DNA of 64,000 bases from Trabulsiella odontotermitis (GTDB lineage: Bacteria > Pseudomonadota > Gammaproteobacteria > Enterobacterales > Enterobacteriaceae): contig NZ_CP125781.1 in assembly GCF_030053895.1 (NCBI RefSeq), forward strand, positions 868,001-932,000, given 5' to 3'. Made by a program: the position numbers and the translations under genes. The notes under the pieces were generated by a model. The model ran no database searches. It was not told the origin of the DNA and saw only the letters and a list, made by a program, of their open reading frames with translations. Positions 44,130 through 54,115 of the stretch are shown piece after piece. Within the stretch, counting starts at the first letter, position 1. Each line of letters starts with the position of its first letter.

Positions 44130-46106
44130 ATGTCTGACGACATTTCTATGGTTTCGCCTTCGTCAGCAGGCGAACAGGGTGTACTACGTTCCATGCAGGA
44201 GGTTGCGATGAGCTCCCAGGAAGCCAGCAAGATGCTACGTACTTACAACATTGCCTGGTGGGGCAATAACTATTACGACGTCAACGAACTGGGACACATC
44301 ACCGTCTGCCCGGATCCTGATGTGCCGCAGGCGCGCGTTGATCTCGCCGAACTGGTGAAAGCCCGCGAAGCGCAAGGGCAACGTCTGCCTGCACTGTTCT
44401 GCTTCCCGCAGATCCTGCAACACCGTCTGCGCTCGATTAACGCCGCGTTCAAACGCGCGCGCGAATCCTACGGTTACCACGGCGACTACTTTCTGGTTTA
44501 CCCGATCAAGGTGAATCAGCATCGCCGCGTTATTGAGTCGCTGATCCACTCCGGTGAACCGCTGGGTCTGGAAGCGGGCTCAAAAGCGGAACTGATGGCG
44601 GTACTGGCGCATGCCGGGATGACCCGCAGCGTGATCGTCTGTAACGGTTATAAAGACCGTGAATATATTCGTCTCGCGCTGGTTGGCGAAAAGATGGGGC
44701 ACAAGGTCTATCTGGTCATCGAAAAGATGTCCGAAATTGCTATCGTGCTGGAAGAAGCCGAGCGTCTGAACGTGGTGCCGCGCCTTGGCGTGCGTGCGCG
44801 TCTGGCCTCGCAGGGTTCCGGTAAATGGCAGTCTTCCGGTGGTGAAAAATCCAAATTCGGCCTGGCGGCGACGCAGGTGCTGCAACTGGTGGAGATCCTG
44901 CGTGACGCGGGGCATCTGGAAAGTCTGCAGCTGCTGCATTTCCACCTCGGCTCGCAGATGGCGAACATTCGCGATATCGCGACTGGCGTACGTGAATCCG
45001 CACGTTTCTACGTGGAACTGCATAAGCTGGGCGTCAATATTCAGTGTTTTGACGTCGGCGGCGGTCTGGGCGTGGATTACGAAGGGACCCGTTCGCAGTC
45101 TGACTGCTCGGTGAACTACGGCCTGAATGAATACGCCAACAACATCATCTGGGCGATTGGCGATGCTTGTGAAGAGAATGGCCTGCCGCACCCGACGGTG
45201 ATCACCGAATCCGGTCGCGCGGTGACCGCGCACCACACGGTGCTGGTTTCGAATATTATTGGCGTTGAGCGCAACGAATATACCGTGCCTGCCGCACCGG
45301 AAGCGGATGCCGCCCGCGCGCTGCAAAGTATGTGGGAAACCTGGCAGGAGATGCACGAACCGGGCAACCGTCGCTCGCTGCGTGAATGGCTGCACGACAG
45401 CCAGATGGACCTGCACGATATCCACGTCGGTTATTCTTCCGGCACCTTCAGTCTGCAGGAACGCGCCTGGGCAGAGCAACTGTATCTGAACATGTGCCAC
45501 GAAGTGCAGAAGCAGCTCGACCCGAGCAACCGCGCGCATCGCCCGATCATCGATGAACTGCAGGAACGTATGGCGGATAAGATTTACGTCAACTTCTCGC
45601 TGTTCCAGTCAATGCCGGATGCCTGGGGTATCGATCAACTGTTCCCGGTGCTGCCGCTGGAAGGGCTGCATCACGCACCGGAACGCCGTGCGGTGCTACT
45701 GGATATCACCTGTGACTCTGACGGTGCTATCGATCATTACGTCGATGGCGACGGGATCGCCACCACCATGCCGATGCCGCCGTACGATCCGGAAAACCCG
45801 CCGATGCTGGGCTTCTTTATGGTCGGCGCTTATCAGGAGATCCTCGGCAACATGCACAATCTGTTCGGTGATACCGAAGCGGTTGACGTGTTTGTTTTCC
45901 CGGACGGTAGCGTGGAAGTTGAGCTGTCTGACGAAGGGGATACAGTGGCGGATATGCTGCAGTACGTGCAGCTTGATCCCAACACTTTGCTAACGCAGTT
46001 CCGTGATCAGGTAAAAAACACCGATCTCGATGCCGCGCTGCAGCAGCAATTCCTCGAAGAGTTTGAAGCGGGTCTGTACGGCTATACTTATCTGGAAGAC
46101 GAGTAA
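44130..46106 (+). CDS. speA: Biosynthetic arginine decarboxylase
   Basis: The 658-residue PLP enzyme makes agmatine from arginine. The PLP lysine is Lys127 (YPIKVNQHR), with the glycine-rich phosphate site GGGLGVDYEGTRS and the C-terminal active-site segment DITCDSDGAIDHYVDG. Met at 44130 (MSDD) gives the E. coli length; an in-frame ATG lies four codons upstream inside yqgB. SpeB downstream uses the product. Confidence 0.97.
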   Translation: MSDDISMVSPSSAGEQGVLRSMQEVAMSSQEASKMLRTYNIAWWGNNYYDVNELGHITVCPDPDVPQARVDLAELVKAREAQGQRLPALFCFPQILQHRLRSINAAFKRARESYGYHGDYFLVYPIKVNQHRRVIESLIHSGEPLGLEAGSKAELMAVLAHAGMTRSVIVCNGYKDREYIRLALVGEKMGHKVYLVIEKMSEIAIVLEEAERLNVVPRLGVRARLASQGSGKWQSSGGEKSKFGLAATQVLQLVEILRDAGHLESLQLLHFHLGSQMANIRDIATGVRESARFYVELHKLGVNIQCFDVGGGLGVDYEGTRSQSDCSVNYGLNEYANNIIWAIGDACEENGLPHPTVITESGRAVTAHHTVLVSNIIGVERNEYTVPAAPEADAARALQSMWETWQEMHEPGNRRSLREWLHDSQMDLHDIHVGYSSGTFSLQERAWAEQLYLNMCHEVQKQLDPSNRAHRPIIDELQERMADKIYVNFSLFQSMPDAWGIDQLFPVLPLEGLHHAPERRAVLLDITCDSDGAIDHYVDGDGIATTMPMPPYDPENPPMLGFFMVGAYQEILGNMHNLFGDTEAVDVFVFPDGSVEVELSDEGDTVADMLQYVQLDPNTLLTQFRDQVKNTDLDAALQQQFLEEFEAGLYGYTYLEDE

Positions 46107-46109
46107 CGG

Positions 46110-46146
46110 TTGATGCCCGGTGGCGCTGCGCTTACCGGGCCTGCGG
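46110..46146. repeat. REP-like palindromic element
   Basis: GATGCCCGGTGGCGCTGCGC and TTACCGGGCCTGCGG fold as an imperfect hairpin with a side bulge, the shape and key bases (GATG...CTTACCGGGCCT) of enterobacterial REP elements. It lies directly after speA. Confidence 0.7.
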
Positions 46147-46210
46147 ATCTTACTTGAACCCGTACAAAATAACGGCGATAATTCGCTCTATAAGCAGTAA
46201 CCCAAATCAA

Positions 46211-46253
46211 TCCCTTCCTCGTCGGGCCTAACGACGCGGAGGGGATTTTTTTT
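46211..46253 (+). terminator. Terminator between speA and speB
   Basis: CCTTCCTCGTCG pairs imperfectly with CGACGCGGAGGGG over GGCCTAA and is followed by eight T. It would separate or reduce readthrough into speB. Confidence 0.8.
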
Positions 46254-46278
46254 ACCGACTTTAGAAGAGGTCATAGCC

Positions 46279-47199
46279 ATGAGTACCTTAGGAAATCAGT
46301 ACGACAACTCTCTGGTATCTAACGCGTTTGGTTTTTTACGCCTTCCGCTGAATTTCCAGCCGTATGACAGTGACGCTGACTGGGTTATCACCGGCGTACC
46401 GTTTGATATGGCGACCTCTGGTCGTGCGGGTGGCCGTCACGGTCCGGCGGCAATCCGTCAGGTTTCTACCAACCTGGCCTGGGAACACAACCGCTTCCCG
46501 TGGAACTTCGATATGCGTGAGCGCCTGAACGTCGTGGACTGCGGTGATCTGGTTTACGCCTTTGGTGATGCCCGTGAAATGAGTGAAAAACTGCAGGCGC
46601 ACGCGGAAAAACTGCTGGCGGCCGGTAAGCGCATGCTTTCTTTCGGCGGCGACCACTTTGTGACTCTGCCGCTGCTGCGCGCTCATGCGAAACACTTCGG
46701 CAAAATGGCGCTGGTGCATTTCGATGCGCATACCGATACCTACGCCAATGGCTGCGAGTTTGACCACGGCACCATGTTCTTCACCGCGCCGAACGAAGGG
46801 CTGATCGATCCGAATCATTCCGTGCAGATCGGCATCCGTACCGAATTCGATAAAGACAATGGTTTCACCGTGCTTGATGCCGGTCAGGTTAACGACCGCA
46901 CTGTGGACGACATCATCGCGCAGGTGAAACAGATCGTCGGCGATATGCCGGTGTACCTGACCTTTGACATCGACTGTCTGGATCCGGCGTTTGCGCCGGG
47001 TACCGGGACGCCGGTGATCGGCGGTCTGACGTCCGATCGCGCCATCAAACTGGTGCGTGGCCTGAAAGATCTGAACATTGTGGGAATGGACGTTGTAGAA
47101 GTGGCGCCAGCCTACGATCAGTCTGAAATTACTGCGCTGGCGGCAGCAACGCTGGCGCTGGAAATGCTATATATCCAGGCAGCGAAAAAAGGCGAGTAA
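46279..47199 (+). CDS. speB: Agmatinase
   Basis: The 306-residue ureohydrolase splits agmatine into putrescine and urea. Manganese motifs are GGDH, HFDAHTDTY and FDIDCLDPAFAPG. It sits after speA, separated by a terminator, and E. coli length is kept. A good AGAGG lies before the ATG. Confidence 0.97.
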   Translation: MSTLGNQYDNSLVSNAFGFLRLPLNFQPYDSDADWVITGVPFDMATSGRAGGRHGPAAIRQVSTNLAWEHNRFPWNFDMRERLNVVDCGDLVYAFGDAREMSEKLQAHAEKLLAAGKRMLSFGGDHFVTLPLLRAHAKHFGKMALVHFDAHTDTYANGCEFDHGTMFFTAPNEGLIDPNHSVQIGIRTEFDKDNGFTVLDAGQVNDRTVDDIIAQVKQIVGDMPVYLTFDIDCLDPAFAPGTGTPVIGGLTSDRAIKLVRGLKDLNIVGMDVVEVAPAYDQSEITALAAATLALEMLYIQAAKKGE

Positions 47200-47221
47200 T
47201 CGGACTATTTTACTCGCCATT

Positions 47222-47295
47222 TTGAACCCGGGCAGTGCTCGCCATCCTCACGTACTACGTGTACGCTCCGGTGGCTGTGCGCTGTCCGGGCTCAA
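47222..47295. repeat. Long imperfect inverted repeat after speB
   Basis: TTGAACCCGGGCAGTGCTCG and the mirror CGCTGTCCGGGCTCAA form the base of a long stem. Inside lies a perfect palindrome, CACGTACTACGTG (47249-47261). It lies between converging speB and loiP and may end transcription from both sides or be a dispersed repeat. I do not know its name. Confidence 0.6.
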
Positions 47296-47336
47296 ACTGG
47301 CTTCGCCAATAACGTCCGATGCCATTAGATATGTGA

Positions 47337-48095
47337 TTATTTAATCCCGTCCGCCTTCATACGGTCGCGCACGTGTTGTGCACGCTCGGCAGAGGCCGGG
47401 TGGTCGTCAAACATTGAGCTCTGGCGACCGGCATCCAGTTTCGCCAGTTTTTCGAAACTGGTGGCAAGACCCGTCGGGTTGATATTGCGCTTACGCAGCA
47501 GATCGTAAGAGTAGTCATCCGCTTCGGCTTCCTGGCGCTGAGAGAACTGTGAGTTCACCAGTTTCTCGCCAAGGTCGCCCAACTGCGACTGTGACAAACT
47601 CCCCACGACGCCACCGGTTGAGGCGGCCGCGACACGCAGGGCGTTAGTCCCCAGCGCAACCTGCATACCTTTTTTCACGTGACCCAGTGCAACGTGTCCC
47701 ATTTCATGGCCGATAACCGCTTCGACTTCGTTATCGTTCATCATGTCCATCAGACCGCTGTAGACGCGGATACAGCCGTTTGCCATCGCAAAGGCGTTCA
47801 CGTCTTTGGTCACATAAACTTTGTAGTTTACTGGCTGACCATTAATGTTGTCGCCAAGTGCCGCGGCAATCTTGTTGAGGCGTTTGGTGTATTCGCTGCT
47901 GGCAGGGGCGATGGTGGCTTTGCTGTCCAGTTCTTTACAGGACTGGTCACTTAAGGTTTTGACCTGTTCATCAGTGAGTGAATATGCCTGAAAAGCTTCC
48001 GCACCGGAGCTTAACAATCCGTTTGAATCCATGTTCTGGCAACCGGTTAGCGCGGTTGCGATCCCTAAGGCGAGTAATGCTGAGCGTATTTTCAT
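47337..48095 (-). CDS. loiP: LoiP outer-membrane metalloprotease (YggG)
   Basis: The 252-residue lipoprotein (lipobox ALTGC, Cys19) of peptidase family M48 has HEMGH at residues 130-134 and the third ligand in EAEADDYS. In E. coli LoiP cleaves Phe-Phe bonds, is induced at low osmolarity and relates to BepA. It converges with speB. Confidence 0.96.
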   Translation of the reverse strand: MKIRSALLALGIATALTGCQNMDSNGLLSSGAEAFQAYSLTDEQVKTLSDQSCKELDSKATIAPASSEYTKRLNKIAAALGDNINGQPVNYKVYVTKDVNAFAMANGCIRVYSGLMDMMNDNEVEAVIGHEMGHVALGHVKKGMQVALGTNALRVAAASTGGVVGSLSQSQLGDLGEKLVNSQFSQRQEAEADDYSYDLLRKRNINPTGLATSFEKLAKLDAGRQSSMFDDHPASAERAQHVRDRMKADGIK

Positions 48096-48378
48096 CGGTT
48101 TATCTTCCGCACGGTGTAGTCATATCAATCTGAAAATTGGTCCGCAGACAGACAATGCGGATCGTGCTGGAAGTATAAAGAAAATAACGACAATGGCGTA
48201 AGCAGATTGCGCAACATGCGAGCATGATCCAGAGATTTCTGAAGCGGCAAAAGGATGCTCCATATACATGCTTTGTCGCTTGGGTTACATTGTTCACACT
48301 TTTTTCCGGCGTAGCCCAAAACGCGCTGTCGTCAAGTCGTTTCGGGCATGGCCTTCAACAGTCCGATCTGGAGTCAAA

Positions 48379-50370
48379 ATGTCCTCACGTAAAGAGCTTG
48401 CCAATGCTATTCGTGCGCTAAGCATGGACGCAGTACAGAAAGCGAAATCCGGTCACCCCGGTGCCCCGATGGGTATGGCTGACATTGCCGAAGTCCTGTG
48501 GCGTGATTTCCTGAACCATAACCCGCAGAATCCGTCCTGGGCAGACCGTGACCGTTTCGTGCTGTCTAACGGCCACGGCTCCATGCTGATTTACAGCCTG
48601 CTGCACCTCACCGGCTACGACCTGCCGATGGAAGAGCTGAAAAACTTCCGTCAGCTGCATTCAAAAACCCCGGGCCACCCGGAAGTGGGTTACACCGCCG
48701 GGGTCGAAACCACCACCGGCCCGCTGGGTCAGGGCATTGCGAATGCGGTGGGTATGGCGATTGCCGAGAAAACTCTGGCAGCACAGTTCAACCGTCCGGG
48801 TCATGACATCGTTGACCACTTCACCTATGCCTTTATGGGCGACGGCTGCATGATGGAAGGTATCTCCCACGAAGTGTGCTCCCTGGCGGGCACCCTGAAA
48901 CTGGGCAAACTGGTGGCGTTCTATGACGATAACGGCATCTCCATTGACGGTCACGTGGAAGGCTGGTTCACCGACGACACCGCGAAACGCTTTGAAGCCT
49001 ATGGCTGGCATGTGGTGCGCGGCGTGGACGGTCACGATGCCGCCGCCATTAAACGTGCAGTGGAAGAAGCCCGTGCGGTGACGGACAAACCGTCGCTGCT
49101 GATGTGCAAAACCATCATCGGTTTCGGTTCTCCGAACAAGGCCGGTACGCACGATTCTCACGGTGCGCCGCTGGGTGATGCGGAAGTGGCCGCCACCCGC
49201 GAACAGCTGGGCTGGAAATACGCGCCGTTTGAAATCCCGTCTGAAATCTATGCACAGTGGGATGCAAAAGAAGCCGGACAGGCGAAAGAGTCGGCCTGGA
49301 ACGACAAATTTGCTGCTTATGCGAAAGCCTTCCCGCAGGAAGCCGCTGAGTTCACCCGCCGTATGAAGGGTGATATGCCGGCAGACTTCGCGGCGAAAGC
49401 GCAGGCGTGGATTGAAAGCCTGCAGGCGAATCCGGCGAAAATCGCCAGCCGTAAGGCGTCGCAGAACGCGATTGAAGCCTTCGGACCGTGGCTGCCGGAG
49501 TTCCTCGGCGGCTCCGCGGACCTGGCGCCATCCAACCTGACCCTGTGGTCCGGTTCGAAAGCCATCAATGAAGACGCGGCAGGCAACTACATTCACTACG
49601 GCGTGCGCGAATTCGGTATGACCGCCATTGCCAACGGCATTGCGCTGCACGGCGGTTTCCTGCCGTACACCTCCACCTTCCTGATGTTTGTGGAATACGC
49701 ACGTAACGCGGTGCGCATGGCGGCGCTGATGAAACAGCGTCAGGTGATGGTCTACACCCACGACTCCATCGGTCTGGGCGAAGACGGCCCGACCCACCAG
49801 CCGGTTGAGCAGATGGCATCCCTGCGCGTGACGCCGAACATGAGCCTGTGGCGTCCGTGCGACCAGGTGGAATCGGCGGTGGCGTGGAAATACGGCGTGG
49901 AGCGTCATGACGGCCCGACTGCGCTGATTCTGTCCCGCCAGAACCTGGCGCAGCAGGCGCGTACCGCGAAACAACTGGCGGATATCGCCCGTGGCGGTTA
50001 TGTGCTGAAAGACTGCGCCGGTCAGCCGGAACTTATCTTCATTGCCACCGGCTCAGAAGTGGAGCTGGCGGTTGCCGCGTGGGAAAAACTGGCTGCGGAA
50101 GGGGTGAAGGCGCGCGTGGTTTCCATGCCGTCCACCGACGCGTTCGACAAACAGGATGCGGCCTACCGTGAATCCGTGCTGCCGAAAGCGGTCAGCGCCC
50201 GCGTGGCGGTGGAAGCGGGTATCGCGGATTACTGGTACAAGTACACCGGGCTGAACGGTGCTATCGTCGGGATGACCACCTTCGGTGAGTCGGCTCCGGC
50301 TGAGAAACTGTTCGAAGAGTTCGGCTTTACCGTCGACAACGTCGTTGCTAAAGCAAAAGCGTTGCTGTAA
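48379..50370 (+). CDS. tktA: Transketolase A
   Basis: The 663-residue thiamine-diphosphate enzyme moves two-carbon units in the pentose phosphate pathway. The ThDP motif GDGCMMEGISHEV...NGIS is present, as are GPLGQG, the catalytic Glu in REFGMTAIANG, and DSIGLGEDGPTHQPVEQ. GGAG lies before the ATG at 48379; longer upstream starts are unlikely. Here epd follows directly, while E. coli K-12 has yggC-yggD-yggF-cmtAB in between. Confidence 0.98.
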   Translation: MSSRKELANAIRALSMDAVQKAKSGHPGAPMGMADIAEVLWRDFLNHNPQNPSWADRDRFVLSNGHGSMLIYSLLHLTGYDLPMEELKNFRQLHSKTPGHPEVGYTAGVETTTGPLGQGIANAVGMAIAEKTLAAQFNRPGHDIVDHFTYAFMGDGCMMEGISHEVCSLAGTLKLGKLVAFYDDNGISIDGHVEGWFTDDTAKRFEAYGWHVVRGVDGHDAAAIKRAVEEARAVTDKPSLLMCKTIIGFGSPNKAGTHDSHGAPLGDAEVAATREQLGWKYAPFEIPSEIYAQWDAKEAGQAKESAWNDKFAAYAKAFPQEAAEFTRRMKGDMPADFAAKAQAWIESLQANPAKIASRKASQNAIEAFGPWLPEFLGGSADLAPSNLTLWSGSKAINEDAAGNYIHYGVREFGMTAIANGIALHGGFLPYTSTFLMFVEYARNAVRMAALMKQRQVMVYTHDSIGLGEDGPTHQPVEQMASLRVTPNMSLWRPCDQVESAVAWKYGVERHDGPTALILSRQNLAQQARTAKQLADIARGGYVLKDCAGQPELIFIATGSEVELAVAAWEKLAAEGVKARVVSMPSTDAFDKQDAAYRESVLPKAVSARVAVEAGIADYWYKYTGLNGAIVGMTTFGESAPAEKLFEEFGFTVDNVVAKAKALL

Positions 50371-50387
50371 TCACGTAAAAGCTGAAA

Positions 50388-50415
50388 ACGGGTCGCTCAG
50401 GCGGCCCGTTTTTTT
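50388..50415 (+). terminator. Terminator of tktA
   Basis: ACGGGTCGC pairs with GCGGCCCGT around TCAG with one mismatch and is followed by seven T. Confidence 0.88.
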
Positions 50416-50482
50416 ACCGCCGGGAAACAAAACGGATAATTCCTGGTAGTGGAATAACTAAACCACGTAAACCGCTTTAAAA

Positions 50483-50498
50483 TGTGACGCAGGTCAGA
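50483..50498. promoter_or_regulatory. CRP site of the epd operon
   Basis: TGTGA-CGCAGG-TCAGA matches the CRP consensus at nine of ten fixed positions. It lies about 200 bases before epd; E. coli epd-pgk-fbaA is known to be CRP-dependent. Confidence 0.6.
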
Positions 50499-50557
50499 TA
50501 ACTGGTTTCTCTCTCTGGACAATCATTCCTTTTATTCCCCGTTTCGCTTATTCTAGC

Positions 50558-50569
50558 TGAAACGCTTCA
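50558..50569. promoter_or_regulatory. Cra (FruR) site of the epd operon
   Basis: TGAAACGCTTCA matches the Cra consensus TGAAWCGWTWCA at 11 of 12 positions. It lies about 125 bases before epd. Cra control of this glycolytic operon is established in E. coli. Nothing else stands out in the remaining 322-bp gap. Confidence 0.75.
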
Positions 50570-50692
50570 GTCGATTAAATGTTCGACAAATAATCAATCA
50601 GTCGCAGTTTGTGACAGGCGAGGTTCCCCTTAGCGCGTTGCTGCATTACTCTGTCAGCCACCTCAAATCAGGGAAAGTCTCGCAGGAGATCT

Positions 50693-51712
50693 ATGACCGT
50701 ACGCGTAGCGATTAATGGCTTCGGTCGCATCGGACGCAACGTGGTTCGCGCTTTATATGAATCCGGGCGTCGTGCGGAAATCACCGTGGTGGCAATCAAT
50801 GAACTGGCAGATGCTACGGGCATCGCGCATTTATTGAAATATGACACCAGCCATGGCCGTTTTGCCTGGGATGTTCGCCAGGAGCGGGAACAGCTGTATG
50901 TCGGTGAAGATGTGATCCGTCTCCTCCATGAGCGCAGCATTGACGCGCTCCCCTGGCGGGAACTGGGCGTTGATGTGGTGCTTGACTGCACCGGTGTGTA
51001 CGGCAATCGTGAACATGGCGAAGCGCATCTCGCCGCAGGCGCGAAGAAAGTGCTTTTTTCACACCCTGGCAGTAATGATCTGGACGCGACCATCGTCTAT
51101 GGCGTTAACCAGCACGAACTCCTCGCCGAGCACCGCATTGTCTCCAACGCATCCTGTACCACGAACTGCATCATCCCCGTCATTAAACTGTTAGATGATG
51201 CGTACGGAATAGAGTCGGGCACGGTAACGACGATCCATTCTGCGATGCATGATCAGCAGGTGATCGACGCTTATCATCCGGACTTACGCCGTACCCGTGC
51301 CGCGAGCCAGTCGATTATTCCAGTGGATACGAAACTGGCAGCGGGGATCACGCGTATTTTCCCGCAATTCAACGATCGCTTCGAGGCGATTGCGGTGCGC
51401 GTCCCGACGATAAATGTGACGGCGATCGATCTTAGCGTCACGGTGAAGAAACCGGTAAAAGCTTGTGAAGTCAACAGGTTGCTGCAAAAAGCAGCACAGG
51501 ATGCATTTCATGGTATAGTTGACTATACGGAATTGCCGTTGGTCTCCACCGATTTTAACCACGATCCGCACAGCGCCATTGTTGATGGCACTCAAACGCG
51601 AGTCAGTGGCGCGCATCTGATCAAAACGCTGGTCTGGTGTGATAACGAATGGGGCTTTGCTAACCGGATGCTCGACACCACGTTAGCAATGGCCGCGAAA
51701 GGTTTCAGGTAA
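50693..51712 (+). CDS. epd: D-erythrose-4-phosphate dehydrogenase
   Basis: The 339-residue GAPDH-like enzyme makes 4-phosphoerythronate for pyridoxal phosphate synthesis. NAD motif INGFGRIGRNVVRAL, catalytic Cys in SNASCTTNC and the partner His in TTIHSAMHDQQV are present. It is the first gene of epd-pgk-fbaA; length matches E. coli Epd. Confidence 0.96.
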   Translation: MTVRVAINGFGRIGRNVVRALYESGRRAEITVVAINELADATGIAHLLKYDTSHGRFAWDVRQEREQLYVGEDVIRLLHERSIDALPWRELGVDVVLDCTGVYGNREHGEAHLAAGAKKVLFSHPGSNDLDATIVYGVNQHELLAEHRIVSNASCTTNCIIPVIKLLDDAYGIESGTVTTIHSAMHDQQVIDAYHPDLRRTRAASQSIIPVDTKLAAGITRIFPQFNDRFEAIAVRVPTINVTAIDLSVTVKKPVKACEVNRLLQKAAQDAFHGIVDYTELPLVSTDFNHDPHSAIVDGTQTRVSGAHLIKTLVWCDNEWGFANRMLDTTLAMAAKGFR

Positions 51713-51760
51713 AGCGCGTGTGCGCTTGCAAAACTTTAAGAATCAACGAGAGGACTCACC

Positions 51761-52924
51761 ATGTCTGTAATTAAGATGACCGATCTGGATCTGGCAGGTA
51801 AACGCGTTTTTATCCGTGCGGATCTGAACGTACCGGTTAAAGATGGGAAAGTGACCAGTGACGCGCGTATTCGTGCTTCTCTGCCGACCATCGAACTGGC
51901 ACTGAAACAGGGTGCAAAAGTGATGGTAACCTCCCACCTGGGTCGTCCGACCGAAGGCGAGTACAACGAAGAATTCTCTCTGCTGCCGGTTGTTAATTAC
52001 CTGAAAGACAAACTGTCCAGCCCGGTACGTCTGGTGAAAGACTACCTGGACGGCGTTGAAGTGGCGGCAGGTGAGCTGGTTGTTCTGGAAAACGTTCGCT
52101 TTAACAAAGGCGAGAAGAAAGACGACGAAGCGCTGTCTAAGAAATACGCTGCGCTGTGCGACGTGTTCGTGATGGACGCGTTCGGTACAGCACACCGTGC
52201 GCAGGCATCCACTCACGGTATCGGCAAATTCGCTGACGTCGCGTGTGCGGGTCCGCTGCTGGCCGCTGAACTGGATGCGCTGGGTAAAGCGCTGAAAGAA
52301 CCAGCTCGCCCGATGGTTGCTATCGTTGGTGGTTCTAAAGTTTCTACCAAACTGACCGTACTGGATTCTCTGTCAAAAATCGCTGACCAACTGATCGTCG
52401 GCGGCGGTATCGCCAACACCTTCGTCGCGGCACAGGGCCACAACGTGGGCAAATCCCTGTACGAAGCGGATCTGGTTGACGAAGCTAAACGCCTGCTGTC
52501 TACCTGTGATATCCCGGTTCCGACTGACGTTCGTGTAGCGACCGAATTCTCCGAAACCGCGAGCGCAACGCTGAAATCGGTTAACGACATTAAAGATGAC
52601 GAGCAGATTCTGGACCTGGGCGACGTTTCTGCACAGAAACTGGCTGACATTCTGAAAAATGCCAAAACCATTCTGTGGAATGGCCCGGTTGGGGTGTTTG
52701 AATTCCCGAACTTCCGTAAAGGCACCGAAATCGTGGCTAACGCGATTGCCGACAGCGAAGGCTTCTCTATCGCAGGCGGCGGCGACACCCTGGCGGCTAT
52801 CGACCTGTTCGGTATTTCCGACAAGATCTCCTACATCTCTACTGGCGGCGGCGCATTCCTTGAATTCGTCGAAGGCAAAGTACTGCCGGCAGTTGCGATG
52901 CTCGAAGAGCGCGCGAAGAAGTAA
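51761..52924 (+). CDS. pgk: Phosphoglycerate kinase
   Basis: The 387-residue glycolytic kinase transfers phosphate from 1,3-bisphosphoglycerate to ADP. The motifs RVFIRADLNVPV, TSHLGRP, IVGGSKVSTK and the C-terminal GGGDT/TGGGAFLEF nucleotide region are intact. It is 48 bases after epd in the same operon, with codon use typical of a strongly expressed gene. Confidence 0.98.
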   Translation: MSVIKMTDLDLAGKRVFIRADLNVPVKDGKVTSDARIRASLPTIELALKQGAKVMVTSHLGRPTEGEYNEEFSLLPVVNYLKDKLSSPVRLVKDYLDGVEVAAGELVVLENVRFNKGEKKDDEALSKKYAALCDVFVMDAFGTAHRAQASTHGIGKFADVACAGPLLAAELDALGKALKEPARPMVAIVGGSKVSTKLTVLDSLSKIADQLIVGGGIANTFVAAQGHNVGKSLYEADLVDEAKRLLSTCDIPVPTDVRVATEFSETASATLKSVNDIKDDEQILDLGDVSAQKLADILKNAKTILWNGPVGVFEFPNFRKGTEIVANAIADSEGFSIAGGGDTLAAIDLFGISDKISYISTGGGAFLEFVEGKVLPAVAMLEERAKK

Positions 52925-52933
52925 GACATTCAA

Positions 52934-52951
52934 GGGCAGGGAAACCTGCCC
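52934..52951 (+). terminator. GAAA-tetraloop hairpin between pgk and fbaA
   Basis: GGGCAGG and CCTGCCC form a seven-bp stem capped by GAAA, followed by GTTTATT. It may be a partial terminator or an mRNA processing and stability element between two strongly expressed genes. Confidence 0.5.
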
Positions 52952-53014
52952 GTTTATTAGCGCGCTTTACAGCACGCACCCTTTTCACAGGCCGAAGATA
53001 CAGGACTACGTAAC

Positions 53015-54094
53015 ATGTCTAAAATTTTTGATTTCGTAAAACCTGGCGTGATCACTGGTGATGACGTCCAGAAAGTGTTCCAGGTAGCTAAAGAAAACAA
53101 CTTTGCGCTGCCCGCTGTTAACTGCGTGGGTACTGACTCCATTAACGCCGTTCTGGAAACTGCAGCAAAAGTTAAAGCACCGGTTATCGTTCAGTTCTCT
53201 AACGGCGGCGCGGCATTCATCGCCGGTAAAGGCGTGAAAACTGACGTTCCTCAGGGCGCTGCCATTCTGGGTGCTATCTCTGGTGCGCATCACGTTCACC
53301 AGATGGCTGAGCACTACGGTGTTCCGGTTATCCTGCATACTGACCACTGCGCGAAGAAACTGCTGCCGTGGATCGACGGTCTGCTGGACGCCGGTGAAAA
53401 ACACTTCGCGGCAACCGGTAAGCCGCTGTTCTCTTCCCACATGATCGACCTGTCCGAAGAGTCTCTGCACGAAAACATCGAGATCTGCTCTAAATACCTG
53501 ACTCGCATGTCCAAAATCGGTATGACCCTGGAAATCGAACTGGGTTGCACCGGTGGTGAAGAAGACGGCGTGGACAACAGCCACATGGACGCTTCTGCGC
53601 TGTACACTCAGCCGGAAGACGTTGATTATGCTTACACTGAGCTCAGCAAAATCAGCCCGCGTTTCACTATCGCAGCATCCTTCGGTAACGTACACGGCGT
53701 GTACAAGCCGGGTAACGTGGTACTGACCCCGACTATTCTGCGTGATTCTCAGGAATACGTTTCTAAGAAACACAACCTGCCGCACAACAGCCTGAACTTC
53801 GTCTTCCACGGCGGTTCCGGTTCTTCTGCTCAGGAAATCAAAGACTCTGTAAGCTACGGTGTAGTAAAAATGAACATCGATACCGATACCCAATGGGCGA
53901 CCTGGGAAGGTATTCTGAACTATTACAAAACCAACGAAGCATATCTGCAGGGCCAACTGGGTAACCCGAAAGGCGAAGACCAGCCGAACAAGAAATACTA
54001 CGATCCGCGCGTATGGCTGCGTGCTGCACAGACCAGCATGATTACGCGTCTGGAGCAGGCATTCAAAGAACTGAACGCGATCAACGTTCTGTAA
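53015..54094 (+). CDS. fbaA: Class II fructose-bisphosphate aldolase
   Basis: The 359-residue zinc aldolase splits fructose-1,6-bisphosphate. Zinc ligands are in LHTDHCAKK, IELGCTGGEEDGVDN and NVHGVY/VFHGGSGSS. Length equals E. coli FbaA. It lies 90 bases after pgk, with a hairpin between, and is the last gene before the accessory carbamoyl cluster. Confidence 0.98.
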   Translation: MSKIFDFVKPGVITGDDVQKVFQVAKENNFALPAVNCVGTDSINAVLETAAKVKAPVIVQFSNGGAAFIAGKGVKTDVPQGAAILGAISGAHHVHQMAEHYGVPVILHTDHCAKKLLPWIDGLLDAGEKHFAATGKPLFSSHMIDLSEESLHENIEICSKYLTRMSKIGMTLEIELGCTGGEEDGVDNSHMDASALYTQPEDVDYAYTELSKISPRFTIAASFGNVHGVYKPGNVVLTPTILRDSQEYVSKKHNLPHNSLNFVFHGGSGSSAQEIKDSVSYGVVKMNIDTDTQWATWEGILNYYKTNEAYLQGQLGNPKGEDQPNKKYYDPRVWLRAAQTSMITRLEQAFKELNAINVL

Positions 54095-54115
54095 TTTATG
54101 CCTGATGGTAATGGA

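Noticed and set aside
48661..49974. 437-codon open frame antisense to tktA
   Set aside because: Shadow of strongly biased transketolase codons.
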